From a virus: DNA of 30,035 nucleotides. Within the stretch, counting starts at the first letter, position 1. Every line of letters begins with the position of its first letter. Location: positions 1 through 30,035 of IMG/VR virus record IMGVR_UViG_3300032267_000079; one strand, 5' to 3'. The notes beneath the pieces were generated by a model. That model did not search any database. It saw nothing but the letters and a program-made list of their open reading frames with translations, and was not told where the DNA came from. Below are positions 1-6,003 of the stretch, one piece after another. The position numbers were made by a program, and so were the translations under genes.

Positions 1-69
1 ATCATCGTTTCTCAGTAGGAGCTATCGCTCATTCTACTATTTACTTGGGCAAATTATAGGAATCTAATT

Positions 70-456
70 ATGTCAGATATCAATAATCTGGAATCTCAAA
101 TCAGTTGTATGGCTTATGCTATTTATGCAGAAGCTAATACACAATCGTTACAAACAAAACATGGTGTTGGATATCTAATCCTCAATCGTGTCAGGTCTCA
201 TAAATTTGGTAAAGACATTTGTGATGTAGTATATAGCAAAGGTCAGTTCATTGGTATACAAGATATGCTTACCAATAAACATGATGAACCATCTTTAGAA
301 GACTTACTTAAAACTAAACTTATTGCATTAAATGTGTATTATGGTAAAGTAACAAATCCTGTCGGTCGTTCATTATACTTTCATGATGACTCAATTGACA
401 TGAAGCATGTGTGGGGTAGGAAAGCTGTTAAACTTGACAATCTTGTATTTTATTAG
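70..456 (+). CDS. SleB-like cell wall hydrolase
   Basis: A 128-residue protein resembling the catalytic domain of the SleB/CwlJ (Hydrolase_2) family, which cleaves the glycan backbone of peptidoglycan. The family signature is visible as AIYAEANTQS at residues 17-26, with Glu21 in the catalytic position, followed by GVGYLILNRV (32-41) and a KGQF motif (57-60) that corresponds to the usual S-x-Q-F segment. There is no signal peptide or cell-wall binding domain, so this is a bare catalytic domain. Start ATG is preceded by AGGA. It lies in the rightward block with two small genes, one of which encodes a membrane protein, and far from the holin/endopeptidase genes of the leftward block. It could be the endolysin or an early wall-remodelling enzyme; the fold call is firmer than the role. 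Confidence 0.8.
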   Translation: MSDINNLESQISCMAYAIYAEANTQSLQTKHGVGYLILNRVRSHKFGKDICDVVYSKGQFIGIQDMLTNKHDEPSLEDLLKTKLIALNVYYGKVTNPVGRSLYFHDDSIDMKHVWGRKAVKLDNLVFY

Positions 457-465
457 GAGACAATT

Positions 466-645
466 ATGGCTGATGATTATGATAATCATGAACAACTTGA
501 AGGTCAAATAGATCAAGAAGAAGCACACTTCTATTGGACTATTCAAGAGTTTCAAGACTGTATTGACAAATACGGTTGTGCATTTGTATTAAGTAAAATG
601 AATGACAATATTAAACAACTTATGAAGGAGAAATTAGATGTGTAA
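466..645 (+). CDS. Small acidic protein, unknown function
   Basis: A 59-residue protein starting MADDYDNHEQ, with ATG preceded by TAGGAGA 5-11 bases upstream. It is strongly acidic in its first 20 residues and has an amphipathic helical look later (YWTIQEFQDCIDKYG). It has two cysteines and no recognisable domain. It begins ten bases after the hydrolase and its last 8 bases overlap the start of the next gene, so the three are probably cotranscribed and translationally coupled. Function not recognised. Confidence 0.65.
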   Translation: MADDYDNHEQLEGQIDQEEAHFYWTIQEFQDCIDKYGCAFVLSKMNDNIKQLMKEKLDV

Positions 646-793
646 TCATGAAGAAGACTTTCGTGGTGTTGCAAAGTATAAACATAAATATACAGCAGTC
701 GATAGATACATCATAGGTATCTGTTTACTTAGCTTAACAATCGCTGTTGGATTTATGGCTGTATGTTTTTATCAACTTGTTTCAAGCCTATGA
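638..793 (+). CDS. Small single-pass membrane protein
   Basis: A 51-residue protein starting MCNHEEDFRG. A polar, basic N-terminal part (residues 1-24) is followed by a hydrophobic stretch of about 25 residues (roughly 25-49, IIGICLLSLTIAVGFMAVCF) and only two or three residues after it. This is a single-pass membrane anchor with a short cytoplasmic tail. AAGGAG (625-630) lies seven bases before the ATG, inside the previous gene. Its stop codon TGA forms the foot of an intergenic hairpin. Being in an operon with the SleB-like hydrolase, it might help present or release that enzyme, but the sequence does not prove a holin or spanin role. Confidence 0.6.
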   Translation: MCNHEEDFRGVAKYKHKYTAVDRYIIGICLLSLTIAVGFMAVCFYQLVSSL

Positions 794-826
794 ATGCAGC
801 ACGGATGGTGCCTGCATTCTAGGCAC
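792..826. other. Intergenic hairpin with an alternative fold
   Basis: GAATGCAG (792-799) pairs perfectly with CTGCATTC (812-819), and CAC (800-802) can extend the stem to GTG (808-810) with one bulged base. The arm GGTGCCTGCATTC (807-819) is repeated exactly at 4864-4876. A second, mutually exclusive hairpin uses GTGCCT (808-813) with AGGCAC (821-826). There is no T-run after either, so a classical intrinsic terminator is not supported. The element starts on the last two bases of a stop codon and lies about 30 bases before the amidoligase gene. Confidence 0.6.
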
Positions 827-853
827 TGCTATTAATCATAAAGGAAATCATAT

Positions 854-2407
854 ATGAAACCATATAGTTATAGTGAGTTCAACAATAGGTTTAATATGTT
901 TGGTTGGTTACATCCTGACATACGACAAACCTATTGGACTAAAGAAGATAATCAATGGGACTATCAAGAACAGGCAACTGTTCGTAAGACCTTTACATTA
1001 TCTACACTTTGGTACAAAGATACAAGAGTATTACAATTCTATACCAATGACGAAGGCAATGGCAGCAGACGATTAAGTGTATATAATTTCTATCGTGAAG
1101 CTGCTCATGAAACAGACCTTGTAACAAGTGCAAGTTATAGAATCAATGCATCAACTGTTATTGATGCGTTGTATTACAAAGCTAATGCACCTGTGTTCTA
1201 TAATCAAAATGGTACATTAAAGAAAGGGTTCTGGGGTGCTTTGCGTAGACGACTACGCTCACAAGCTATGCGTACTAGTTGGGTAACTAACCTTATGTTA
1301 CAAGAAGCAGTAAGAATAGCAGAGTCAACTACAAGTGACATAACTATTCAAGACTATCTTGTTGATAAAGACATACCAACTTATGCATACTATCAAGATG
1401 AGTTAACAACTGAATATCATGTTGATGGTAATCAACGACGCATACGACTTGGTTCTACTAGTTGGACTGAAATACATAAGTCTACTGATCCAAGGTTATA
1501 TGGGTATACATTCAATGAACGACATGACATATGGCTCAAGCCTGAGCAATTCTTTCATGGTGGTGAGATATATAATCGTAATGAAGTAGATATTGCTACA
1601 TGTTCTTCATGTGGTAATGAATCTGTTACGGAACTTATGATTGATGGTGTGTGTCATCATTGTCTTGATGCCACATTTAAAATACATAACTATTCAACAC
1701 GAGTAGAAAGTATGCTCAAGTTCAAAGCTACTAGGGTTAGACCTAATACTGTTTACCTTGGCTGTGAATTAGAATACGAAACTAACAATCGTAATCGTGC
1801 ACAACTTGCAGTAGGTAAACTAATGCATGGTCATGCACTTATGAAGTCTGATGGTTCTATTCGTAACGGCTTTGAAATTGTTACATGTCCAGCTACATTA
1901 GATATACATCTAGATATCTTTAAGAAATTCTATGACAACATACCACCTGATCTTAAGATAGAAAAGAATGTAGGTATGCATGTTCACATCAGTCGGAAAC
2001 CCTTGTCGCAGTTGACTCTTGGCAAGATGACTGAGTTTCTTAATCGTCCAGAAAATAAACTATTCATTGCATTTATAGCAGGTCGTACAGATAATCAATA
2101 TGCTCGTATGGATAGTGGACGCAATGTTACATATGCATGGCGTAACAAGAATGGTGGTGACAGATACAATGCACTCAATCTAAACAATCAGAACACAGTA
2201 GAAGTTAGGTTGTTTGCTACACCAATGAACTACAAAGAGTTTGCATCTCGCTTACAATTTGTACAAGCATTAGTTGACTATTGTATGCCTGCTCAGTCTA
2301 ATGAATCCCTCAAGAAACAAACTCATTACGAAGCATTCATGGGTTGGTTATCTAATCGTAAGCGTATGTTCCCCGAACTTAGTTATCATTTAAAGGAGTT
2401 TGTATAA
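854..2407 (+). CDS. Amidoligase family protein (GS fold) with zinc ribbon
   Basis: A 517-residue protein whose C-terminal half matches the Amidoligase_2 family, a glutamine-synthetase-fold COOH-NH2 ligase predicted to form amide or peptide bonds with ATP. Visible motifs in order: a zinc ribbon with Cys250, Cys253, Cys267 and Cys270; YLGCELEYE (301-309), which supplies acidic metal ligands; KSDGSI (331-336) and FEIVTCP (340-346); GMHVHISR (374-381); and RYNALNL...EVRLF (437-454). The first 240 residues are not recognised and look like a lineage-specific region. The next gene starts on its stop codon (TAATG), and a GATase and an ATP-grasp ligase follow, so the three probably form one biosynthetic or modification pathway. 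The substrate is unknown. The family call is strong; the chemistry is inferred from the family. Confidence 0.8.
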   Translation: MKPYSYSEFNNRFNMFGWLHPDIRQTYWTKEDNQWDYQEQATVRKTFTLSTLWYKDTRVLQFYTNDEGNGSRRLSVYNFYREAAHETDLVTSASYRINASTVIDALYYKANAPVFYNQNGTLKKGFWGALRRRLRSQAMRTSWVTNLMLQEAVRIAESTTSDITIQDYLVDKDIPTYAYYQDELTTEYHVDGNQRRIRLGSTSWTEIHKSTDPRLYGYTFNERHDIWLKPEQFFHGGEIYNRNEVDIATCSSCGNESVTELMIDGVCHHCLDATFKIHNYSTRVESMLKFKATRVRPNTVYLGCELEYETNNRNRAQLAVGKLMHGHALMKSDGSIRNGFEIVTCPATLDIHLDIFKKFYDNIPPDLKIEKNVGMHVHISRKPLSQLTLGKMTEFLNRPENKLFIAFIAGRTDNQYARMDSGRNVTYAWRNKNGGDRYNALNLNNQNTVEVRLFATPMNYKEFASRLQFVQALVDYCMPAQSNESLKKQTHYEAFMGWLSNRKRMFPELSYHLKEFV

Positions 2408-3324
2408 TGTGTATTGCAATCTATAAACCAGAAGAAAAGATTATCAGTAAAGCAACATTACAAGAATGTTATTCATCTAACCCAGATGGTGCAGGCTTTA
2501 TGTTTGCTGATAACAAACAATTAAATATTGAGAAAGGTTTCTTTAGCTTTGATTCCTTTTACAATGCATACAAGAAACATCAAGATAAAAAAGTTGTTAT
2601 TCATTTTAGGATTAAAACTCATGGTGAAATTAATAAAACAAACTGTCACCCATTCGCTGTCAATAGCAGTCTGGCTTTTGTGCACAACGGTATTATTAAT
2701 GGGCTTGATGGTGATAAGACTTTGTCTGACACTATCCACTTCAATGAACAAATACTTCAACCGTTAGTAAACAAATGGGGTAACTTAGCTTTATTCCAAG
2801 ATCCTATGATTAACCTTCTTGAAACTCGTATTGGTTATAGCAAGCTTATCTTCTTAGATAGACATGGTAACCATAAGATTATGAATGAACACAAGGGTGA
2901 ATGGGATGATGGCATATGGTATAGTAACAACAGTTACAAACCTTATGTCCCACCAGTTACAACATCATGGCTTAATGATACATACAACTATGGCAACTGG
3001 CGTAAACCTGTAGCTATTACTAAACCTAAACCTAAAGTAGTAGCAATAGGTGCAATGGTAGAATTACTAGAAGATGTAGCAGATCCTGGTACTCTTACAG
3101 TGTATGAGACTGGTGAACTATGTGAGATAGTTGCAGTTAATAAAGACTTTACATGTGATCTAATGCATGATGGTTACAATGGTAAAAGTTCTTTTCTTTA
3201 TAATGTTCCTTATCATTCTTTATCTTTTATAGATGAGTTTGAAGATGACTCTATTGATCCAGTAGGTATCCCTGCATATCAACAATATGCATCACCATCT
3301 TTATTGAAAGGTAAATCTAAATGA
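2407..3324 (+). CDS. Class II glutamine amidotransferase
   Basis: A 305-residue protein with an Ntn-hydrolase glutaminase domain (GATase type 2). After removal of Met1, Cys2 (MCIAIYKP) becomes the N-terminal nucleophile that releases ammonia from glutamine. Family motifs are HFRIKTHG (66-73), NCHPF (79-83), FVHNGIING (91-99) and SDT (107-109). The region after about residue 195 is not recognised. It lacks the synthetase domain found in large amidotransferases, so it presumably passes ammonia to a partner, and the flanking amidoligase and ATP-grasp genes are the obvious candidates. Its start overlaps the amidoligase stop by one base, and its stop overlaps the next start as ATGA. The glutaminase domain is confident; the acceptor is inferred. 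Confidence 0.8.
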   Translation: MCIAIYKPEEKIISKATLQECYSSNPDGAGFMFADNKQLNIEKGFFSFDSFYNAYKKHQDKKVVIHFRIKTHGEINKTNCHPFAVNSSLAFVHNGIINGLDGDKTLSDTIHFNEQILQPLVNKWGNLALFQDPMINLLETRIGYSKLIFLDRHGNHKIMNEHKGEWDDGIWYSNNSYKPYVPPVTTSWLNDTYNYGNWRKPVAITKPKPKVVAIGAMVELLEDVADPGTLTVYETGELCEIVAVNKDFTCDLMHDGYNGKSSFLYNVPYHSLSFIDEFEDDSIDPVGIPAYQQYASPSLLKGKSK

Positions 3325-4070
3325 GTCTTAAGATATTTCCTTACAAGTTAGGTAGTGTGTCTGCTAAACGATTGGCTAGAACCCTTGGTACTCTAAGGGT
3401 TTCACCATCGTATAATGCTAGACGCAAAGATGTAATAGTTAACTGGGGTAACTCTGCACCACCACACTTTAGGTGGATGGAGCAAGACTTAAACAATCCG
3501 CATGCCATCTCATTAGCTAGTAACAAACTTAATACATTCTTAGAGTTTCGTAACAAATCTTTTACTGATGTACCAGACTGGACTACTAACCCTAACGAAG
3601 CTCAACACTGGCTTGACTTAGGGCTTAAAGTATATTGTCGTACAACAACTAGAGGACACAGTGGTAATGGTATAGTTATATGTAGTGATGGTGATAGACT
3701 TGCGTATGCACCACTATATACATTACATAGTAAACATAAGCACGAGTATCGTGTCCATGTATTCCGTGGACAAGTACTCGATGTTCAAATGAAGCGTAAG
3801 CGTAATGGTGCCGGGGGCGGCACAGGTATTCGTAACCATGCAAATGGATGGGTGTATGCACGGGCAGAAATCGCCCCGTCCGAAGAACTACTATCATCAG
3901 CCTGCAAGGCTGTGAAATTATTAGGGTTAGATTTTGGTGCGGTGGACATCGGACACAGAGTCATTGATAATAAATTCTTTGTATTCGAAGTTAATACTGC
4001 CCCAGGATTAGAAGGAACAACGCTTGACAAGTATTCAAAAGCCATTTATAATTACTATAGGAGTCTATAA
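3321..4070 (+). CDS. ATP-grasp ligase (RimK-like)
   Basis: A 249-residue protein with an ATP-grasp fold of the RimK/COOH-NH2 ligase type, which activates a carboxylate as an acyl-phosphate and joins it to an amine. Recognisable elements are HEYRVHVFRGQVLDVQMKRK (141-160), the glycine-rich NGAGGGTG (162-169), DFGAVDIG (204-211), and FEVNTAPGLEGTT (222-234), where Glu223 and Asn225 are in the usual Mg-ATP binding position. Its ATG overlaps the GATase stop by four bases, showing tight coupling in the amidoligase-GATase-ligase triad. Comparable phage triads have been predicted to modify peptides, cell wall or proteins; nothing here identifies the substrate. Confidence 0.78.
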   Translation: MSLKIFPYKLGSVSAKRLARTLGTLRVSPSYNARRKDVIVNWGNSAPPHFRWMEQDLNNPHAISLASNKLNTFLEFRNKSFTDVPDWTTNPNEAQHWLDLGLKVYCRTTTRGHSGNGIVICSDGDRLAYAPLYTLHSKHKHEYRVHVFRGQVLDVQMKRKRNGAGGGTGIRNHANGWVYARAEIAPSEELLSSACKAVKLLGLDFGAVDIGHRVIDNKFFVFEVNTAPGLEGTTLDKYSKAIYNYYRSL

Positions 4071-4072
4071 TT

Positions 4073-4399
4073 ATGTCAGTAGAAATTGGTAATTTCGTAT
4101 CATTCTTTGGTATTGAAGATAACTTTCAACATGTAACACTTAAAGACATTGATCGCTTTGTTGATGACGCTTCTTGGTATGAAGTAGAAGATGTGGGTGA
4201 TACTTGGCTAGATGTTAGAGCAAGAGATGGTGTTAGAACTATCCATGTTGATGAAGCTTATGACGAATATCAAGTGTTTACTAAAGAAGGTCTTAGAGAG
4301 CATTTAAAAGAAATGCTTACTAATAACAATCATGCTGCAGTAATTGCTAAAATTAGACAACTATATCGTAAACAAGAGTTTCAATTTAAAGGAGTATAA
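4073..4399 (+). CDS. Hypothetical protein after the ligase triad
   Basis: A 108-residue acidic protein (MSVEIGNFVSFFGIEDN...), starting three bases after the ATP-grasp gene with AGGAG about ten bases upstream. It has two parts: residues 1-70 look beta-rich (SWYEVEDVGDTWLDVRARDG resembles a small SH3-like barrel strand pattern), and residues 71-108 look helical and basic. No domain is recognised with confidence. Its place in the operon makes it a candidate accessory or target protein of the amidoligase system, which is inference only. Confidence 0.7.
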   Translation: MSVEIGNFVSFFGIEDNFQHVTLKDIDRFVDDASWYEVEDVGDTWLDVRARDGVRTIHVDEAYDEYQVFTKEGLREHLKEMLTNNNHAAVIAKIRQLYRKQEFQFKGV

Positions 4400-4401
4400 C
4401 G

Positions 4402-4623
4402 GTGAGATGTTTAGCTTGTAACAAAGCGTTAAATGATTTCGAAGCTACACGCAAGTCGGCAACGACTGGCACATATGTAGACTTATGTAATCATTGTTTT
4501 CATGATGTTGAGTATGACATTGAGTCTCTCGAACGAGAAGACTTAAGGGAAACTAACGATGTCGAAGACGAGATAGAACTTGATGACTTACAGGGAGATT
4601 TATTTAATGGTGTCGCGGAATAA
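4402..4623 (+). CDS. Small zinc-ribbon protein
   Basis: A 73-residue protein with a probable GTG start at 4402, supported by AAAGGAG (4388-4394) seven bases upstream. Two CxxC pairs (CLAC at residues 3-6 and CNHC at 29-32) make a zinc ribbon resembling the small zinc-finger proteins common in T7-like phages. The C-terminal half is very acidic (residues 35-70), typical of a protein that contacts a partner or mimics nucleic acid. Specific function not recognised. Confidence 0.65.
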   Translation: MRCLACNKALNDFEATRKSATTGTYVDLCNHCFHDVEYDIESLEREDLRETNDVEDEIELDDLQGDLFNGVAE

Positions 4624-4843
4624 TATTACAGGTGATAGGCTTATTAATAAAAGACTATCTAAAGAAGGTGAAGATAATTGGGATCGTATCTTTAAAAAAC
4701 AAGGCATTACTTTAACTGAAGAAGAGTTAGCTAATGTAGAAATTATTGCTGATATTGTACAACATCATCATGATAAAAAACAATTAGCTGAGTATGAACT
4801 TGACAAGTCCACGGGTGAAGTGATTAAGAATTATAAGCCGTAG
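4607..4843 (+). CDS. Hypothetical small protein
   Basis: A 78-residue protein starting MVSRNNITGD. The frame is open further upstream with TTG and ATG options at 4580 and 4583, but ATG 4607 has AGGGAG (4592-4597) at a normal distance, so that start was chosen. It overlaps the preceding gene by 17 bases. The product is charged and helical with a hydrophilic C-terminus (HHHDKKQLAEYELDKS). No family is recognised. The TAG stop is the foot of a GC-rich hairpin, which marks the end of this rightward gene group. Confidence 0.6.
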   Translation: MVSRNNITGDRLINKRLSKEGEDNWDRIFKKQGITLTEEELANVEIIADIVQHHHDKKQLAEYELDKSTGEVIKNYKP

Positions 4844-4876
4844 AACGCAGGGCATCCCACACGGGTGCCTGCATTC
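4843..4876. other. GC-rich intergenic hairpin, second copy of shared arm
   Basis: GAACGCAGGGCATCCC (4843-4858) pairs with GGGTGCCTGCATTC (4863-4876) around an ACAC loop, with two one-base bulges. The right arm GGTGCCTGCATTC is identical to 807-819. The stem starts at the last base of the upstream stop codon (TAG), as in the first copy. It lies between convergent transcripts (the 4607-4843 gene and pqqA on the minus strand), so it may define 3' ends for both. Neither strand has a T-run, so it is not a textbook intrinsic terminator. Confidence 0.6.
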
Positions 4877-4881
4877 ATACG

Positions 4882-4908
4882 GTATGTAATTACTTATTCA
4901 TTACATAC
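4882..4908. other. Inverted repeat across the pqqA stop
   Basis: GTATGTAAT (4882-4890) and ATTACATAC (4900-4908) form a perfect 9-bp inverted repeat with a 9-base loop. It spans the last codons and the stop of pqqA on the minus strand, and sits just downstream of that gene's reading direction next to the GC-rich hairpin 4843-4876. It may protect the 3' end of the short pqqA mRNA or be a protein site; no T-run follows. Confidence 0.5.
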
Positions 4909-4961
4909 ATTGTAACTTCAAAACCGAAACGCATTTCTGTAGCAGCTGGTTTAGTCCACAT
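4890..4961 (-). CDS. pqqA: PqqA, coenzyme PQQ precursor peptide
   Basis: A complete 23-residue ORF in the gap between two rightward gene groups. It begins MWTKP and contains RFGFEVTMY at residues 11-19, ending in an Asn-Lys pair. This matches the PqqA family closely: the classical Klebsiella-type peptide is also 23 residues with Glu15 and Tyr19, and here both fall at exactly those positions in E-V-T-M-Y. In known pathways the radical-SAM enzyme PqqE, with PqqD, cross-links this Glu and Tyr; proteolysis and PqqB/PqqC then yield pyrroloquinoline quinone. No other pqq gene is in the window, so the peptide would depend on host enzymes. AAAGGA (4974-4969) precedes the ATG by seven bases, and an extended -10 promoter and a 5' stem-loop lie upstream. 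The host is inferred to use PQQ dehydrogenases, for example for methanol oxidation. Confidence 0.88.
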   Translation of the reverse strand: MWTKPAATEMRFGFEVTMYVMNK

Positions 4962-4985
4962 GATATTTTCCTTTATGAAAGTTAA

Positions 4986-5005
4986 TATAGAATTTTCATT
5001 CTATA
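4986..5005 (-). promoter_or_regulatory. 5' stem-loop of the pqqA transcript (GAAA loop)
   Basis: A perfect 8-bp inverted repeat (4986-4993 with 4998-5005) with a four-base loop. Read on the minus strand the stem is TATAGAAT/ATTCTATA and the loop is GAAA, a GNRA tetraloop. From the -10 box at 5016-5011, transcription should start near 5004, so the mRNA would begin almost exactly with this hairpin. Such 5'-terminal stem-loops are known to stabilise bacterial mRNAs. It could instead be an operator, since it also lies upstream of the primase gene. Confidence 0.55.
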
Positions 5006-5010
5006 CAACT

Positions 5011-5039
5011 ATTATAACATAATGAATGAAAACAATCAT
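5011..5039 (-). promoter_or_regulatory. Extended -10 sigma70 promoter for pqqA
   Basis: On the minus strand the sequence reads TGTTATAAT: a consensus -10 (TATAAT, 5016-5011) preceded by TGn, the extended -10 element. A weak -35 (ATGATT, 5039-5034) with the TGA core lies 17 bases upstream. The predicted start is about 43 bases before the pqqA ATG. This promoter points away from the replication genes and serves only pqqA. Confidence 0.6.
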
Positions 5040-5072
5040 GCGTGTAACTCTTAACTTAATCTAAGGATATTC

Positions 5073-5765
5073 ATGAGTAAATTTATCGGTCATATACCTT
5101 GTCCAAGTTGTGGTAGCAAAGATAACTTGGCAGAATATGACGATCATTTGTTTTGTTTTGGATGTAAATATTGGAAGTCTAAGAACACAATCGAAGGAGT
5201 TCGCAGAAGATTGCTGACAATCGACGAAGAATGTCCCAATGATTTAAACTTAGATTTAGTACTTGACATTCCTAAAGAAGCAATGCAATGGCTTTTACAA
5301 TATGAAATAACAAGTAAAGATTGTGAGACTTATCACATTACTTGGTGTCCGTCAAGGAAAGCTTTAGTACTTGTGTACCTACCACACTATTACCAAGCTA
5401 GAAACTTTAACGAAGGACCTAAGTACTTGTCTAAAGGAAACAAACCCTTGCTATTCTATGGTAACAGTGATACAATAGTTATAGTAGAAGACGTTTTATC
5501 TGCCATAAAAGTTAGTAAAAGTAACAATAGTTACACAGGGTGTCCTCTACTAGGTTCAAGTATGCCTCTAAAACTTACAGAAACCATCCTAGAACGCTTT
5601 AAAAAGGTTTGGGTATGGTTGGATAGGGATAAAGCAATTGATGCCGTTAAAATGGCTAGAAATTTAAAACAGAAGGGTATTGATGCTGATGTTATTATTA
5701 CAGATAAAGATCCTAAAGAGTATAGCACACACGATATAGACTTGATTATAAAGGATAAACAATGA
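5073..5765 (+). CDS. DNA primase (T7 gp4 N-terminal type)
   Basis: A 230-residue primase that makes RNA primers for lagging-strand synthesis. A zinc-binding domain uses Cys10, Cys13, Cys28 and Cys31 (PCPSCG...FCFGC), as in T7 gp4 and related primases that read template trinucleotides. A TOPRIM domain follows, with VIVEDVLSAIKV (Glu139), VWVWLDRDKA (Asp184/Asp186) and TDKDPKEYS (Asp211/Asp213) as metal-binding residues. In T7 the primase is fused to the helicase; here it ends after TOPRIM and the helicase is a separate gene. ATG 5073 has AAGGA six bases upstream. Confidence 0.87.
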   Translation: MSKFIGHIPCPSCGSKDNLAEYDDHLFCFGCKYWKSKNTIEGVRRRLLTIDEECPNDLNLDLVLDIPKEAMQWLLQYEITSKDCETYHITWCPSRKALVLVYLPHYYQARNFNEGPKYLSKGNKPLLFYGNSDTIVIVEDVLSAIKVSKSNNSYTGCPLLGSSMPLKLTETILERFKKVWVWLDRDKAIDAVKMARNLKQKGIDADVIITDKDPKEYSTHDIDLIIKDKQ

Positions 5766-5992
5766 AACAACCTGACGCTTGGCTGTATGAAGAGTATGAT
5801 ACTACTGGAGCACTCCGTGCTAAATACCTTTGGTCATTCCTTCCTGCAGATTTACAACAGATTACCAGACTCAAAGACGTGCATCACTTTGTGCTCACGC
5901 CTTTGTATCTGGATGTGAATGAAAGAAAAGTTTACAATAAAGAAAATAAATACAACAGTAAGAAATTAACAGAAGCTTTTTGTGGTCTGTAG
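5762..5992 (+). CDS. Hypothetical protein between primase and helicase
   Basis: A 76-residue protein (MKQPDAWLYEEYDTTGALRA...), with ATG overlapping the primase stop (ATGA) and AAAGGA upstream. Aromatic-rich and without a recognised family. Its position between the two halves of a replicative primase-helicase suggests it is cotranscribed with them; a linker or adaptor role is possible but not shown. Confidence 0.68.
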   Translation: MKQPDAWLYEEYDTTGALRAKYLWSFLPADLQQITRLKDVHHFVLTPLYLDVNERKVYNKENKYNSKKLTEAFCGL

Positions 5993-6003
5993 AAAGGAGT
6001 TAC

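Noticed and set aside
1-67. Possible 3' end of an upstream gene at the left edge
   Set aside because: Two frames are open here (stops at 57-59 and 65-67), and too little sequence is present to choose or to call a product.
4580-4606. Longer N-terminus for the 4607-4843 gene (TTG/ATG starts)
   Set aside because: The AGGGAG site lies inside this extension at the right distance for ATG 4607.
5980-6003. Upstream ATG for the helicase
   Set aside because: AAAGGAG (5993-5999) falls inside the extension and serves ATG 6004; the extra eight residues have no support.
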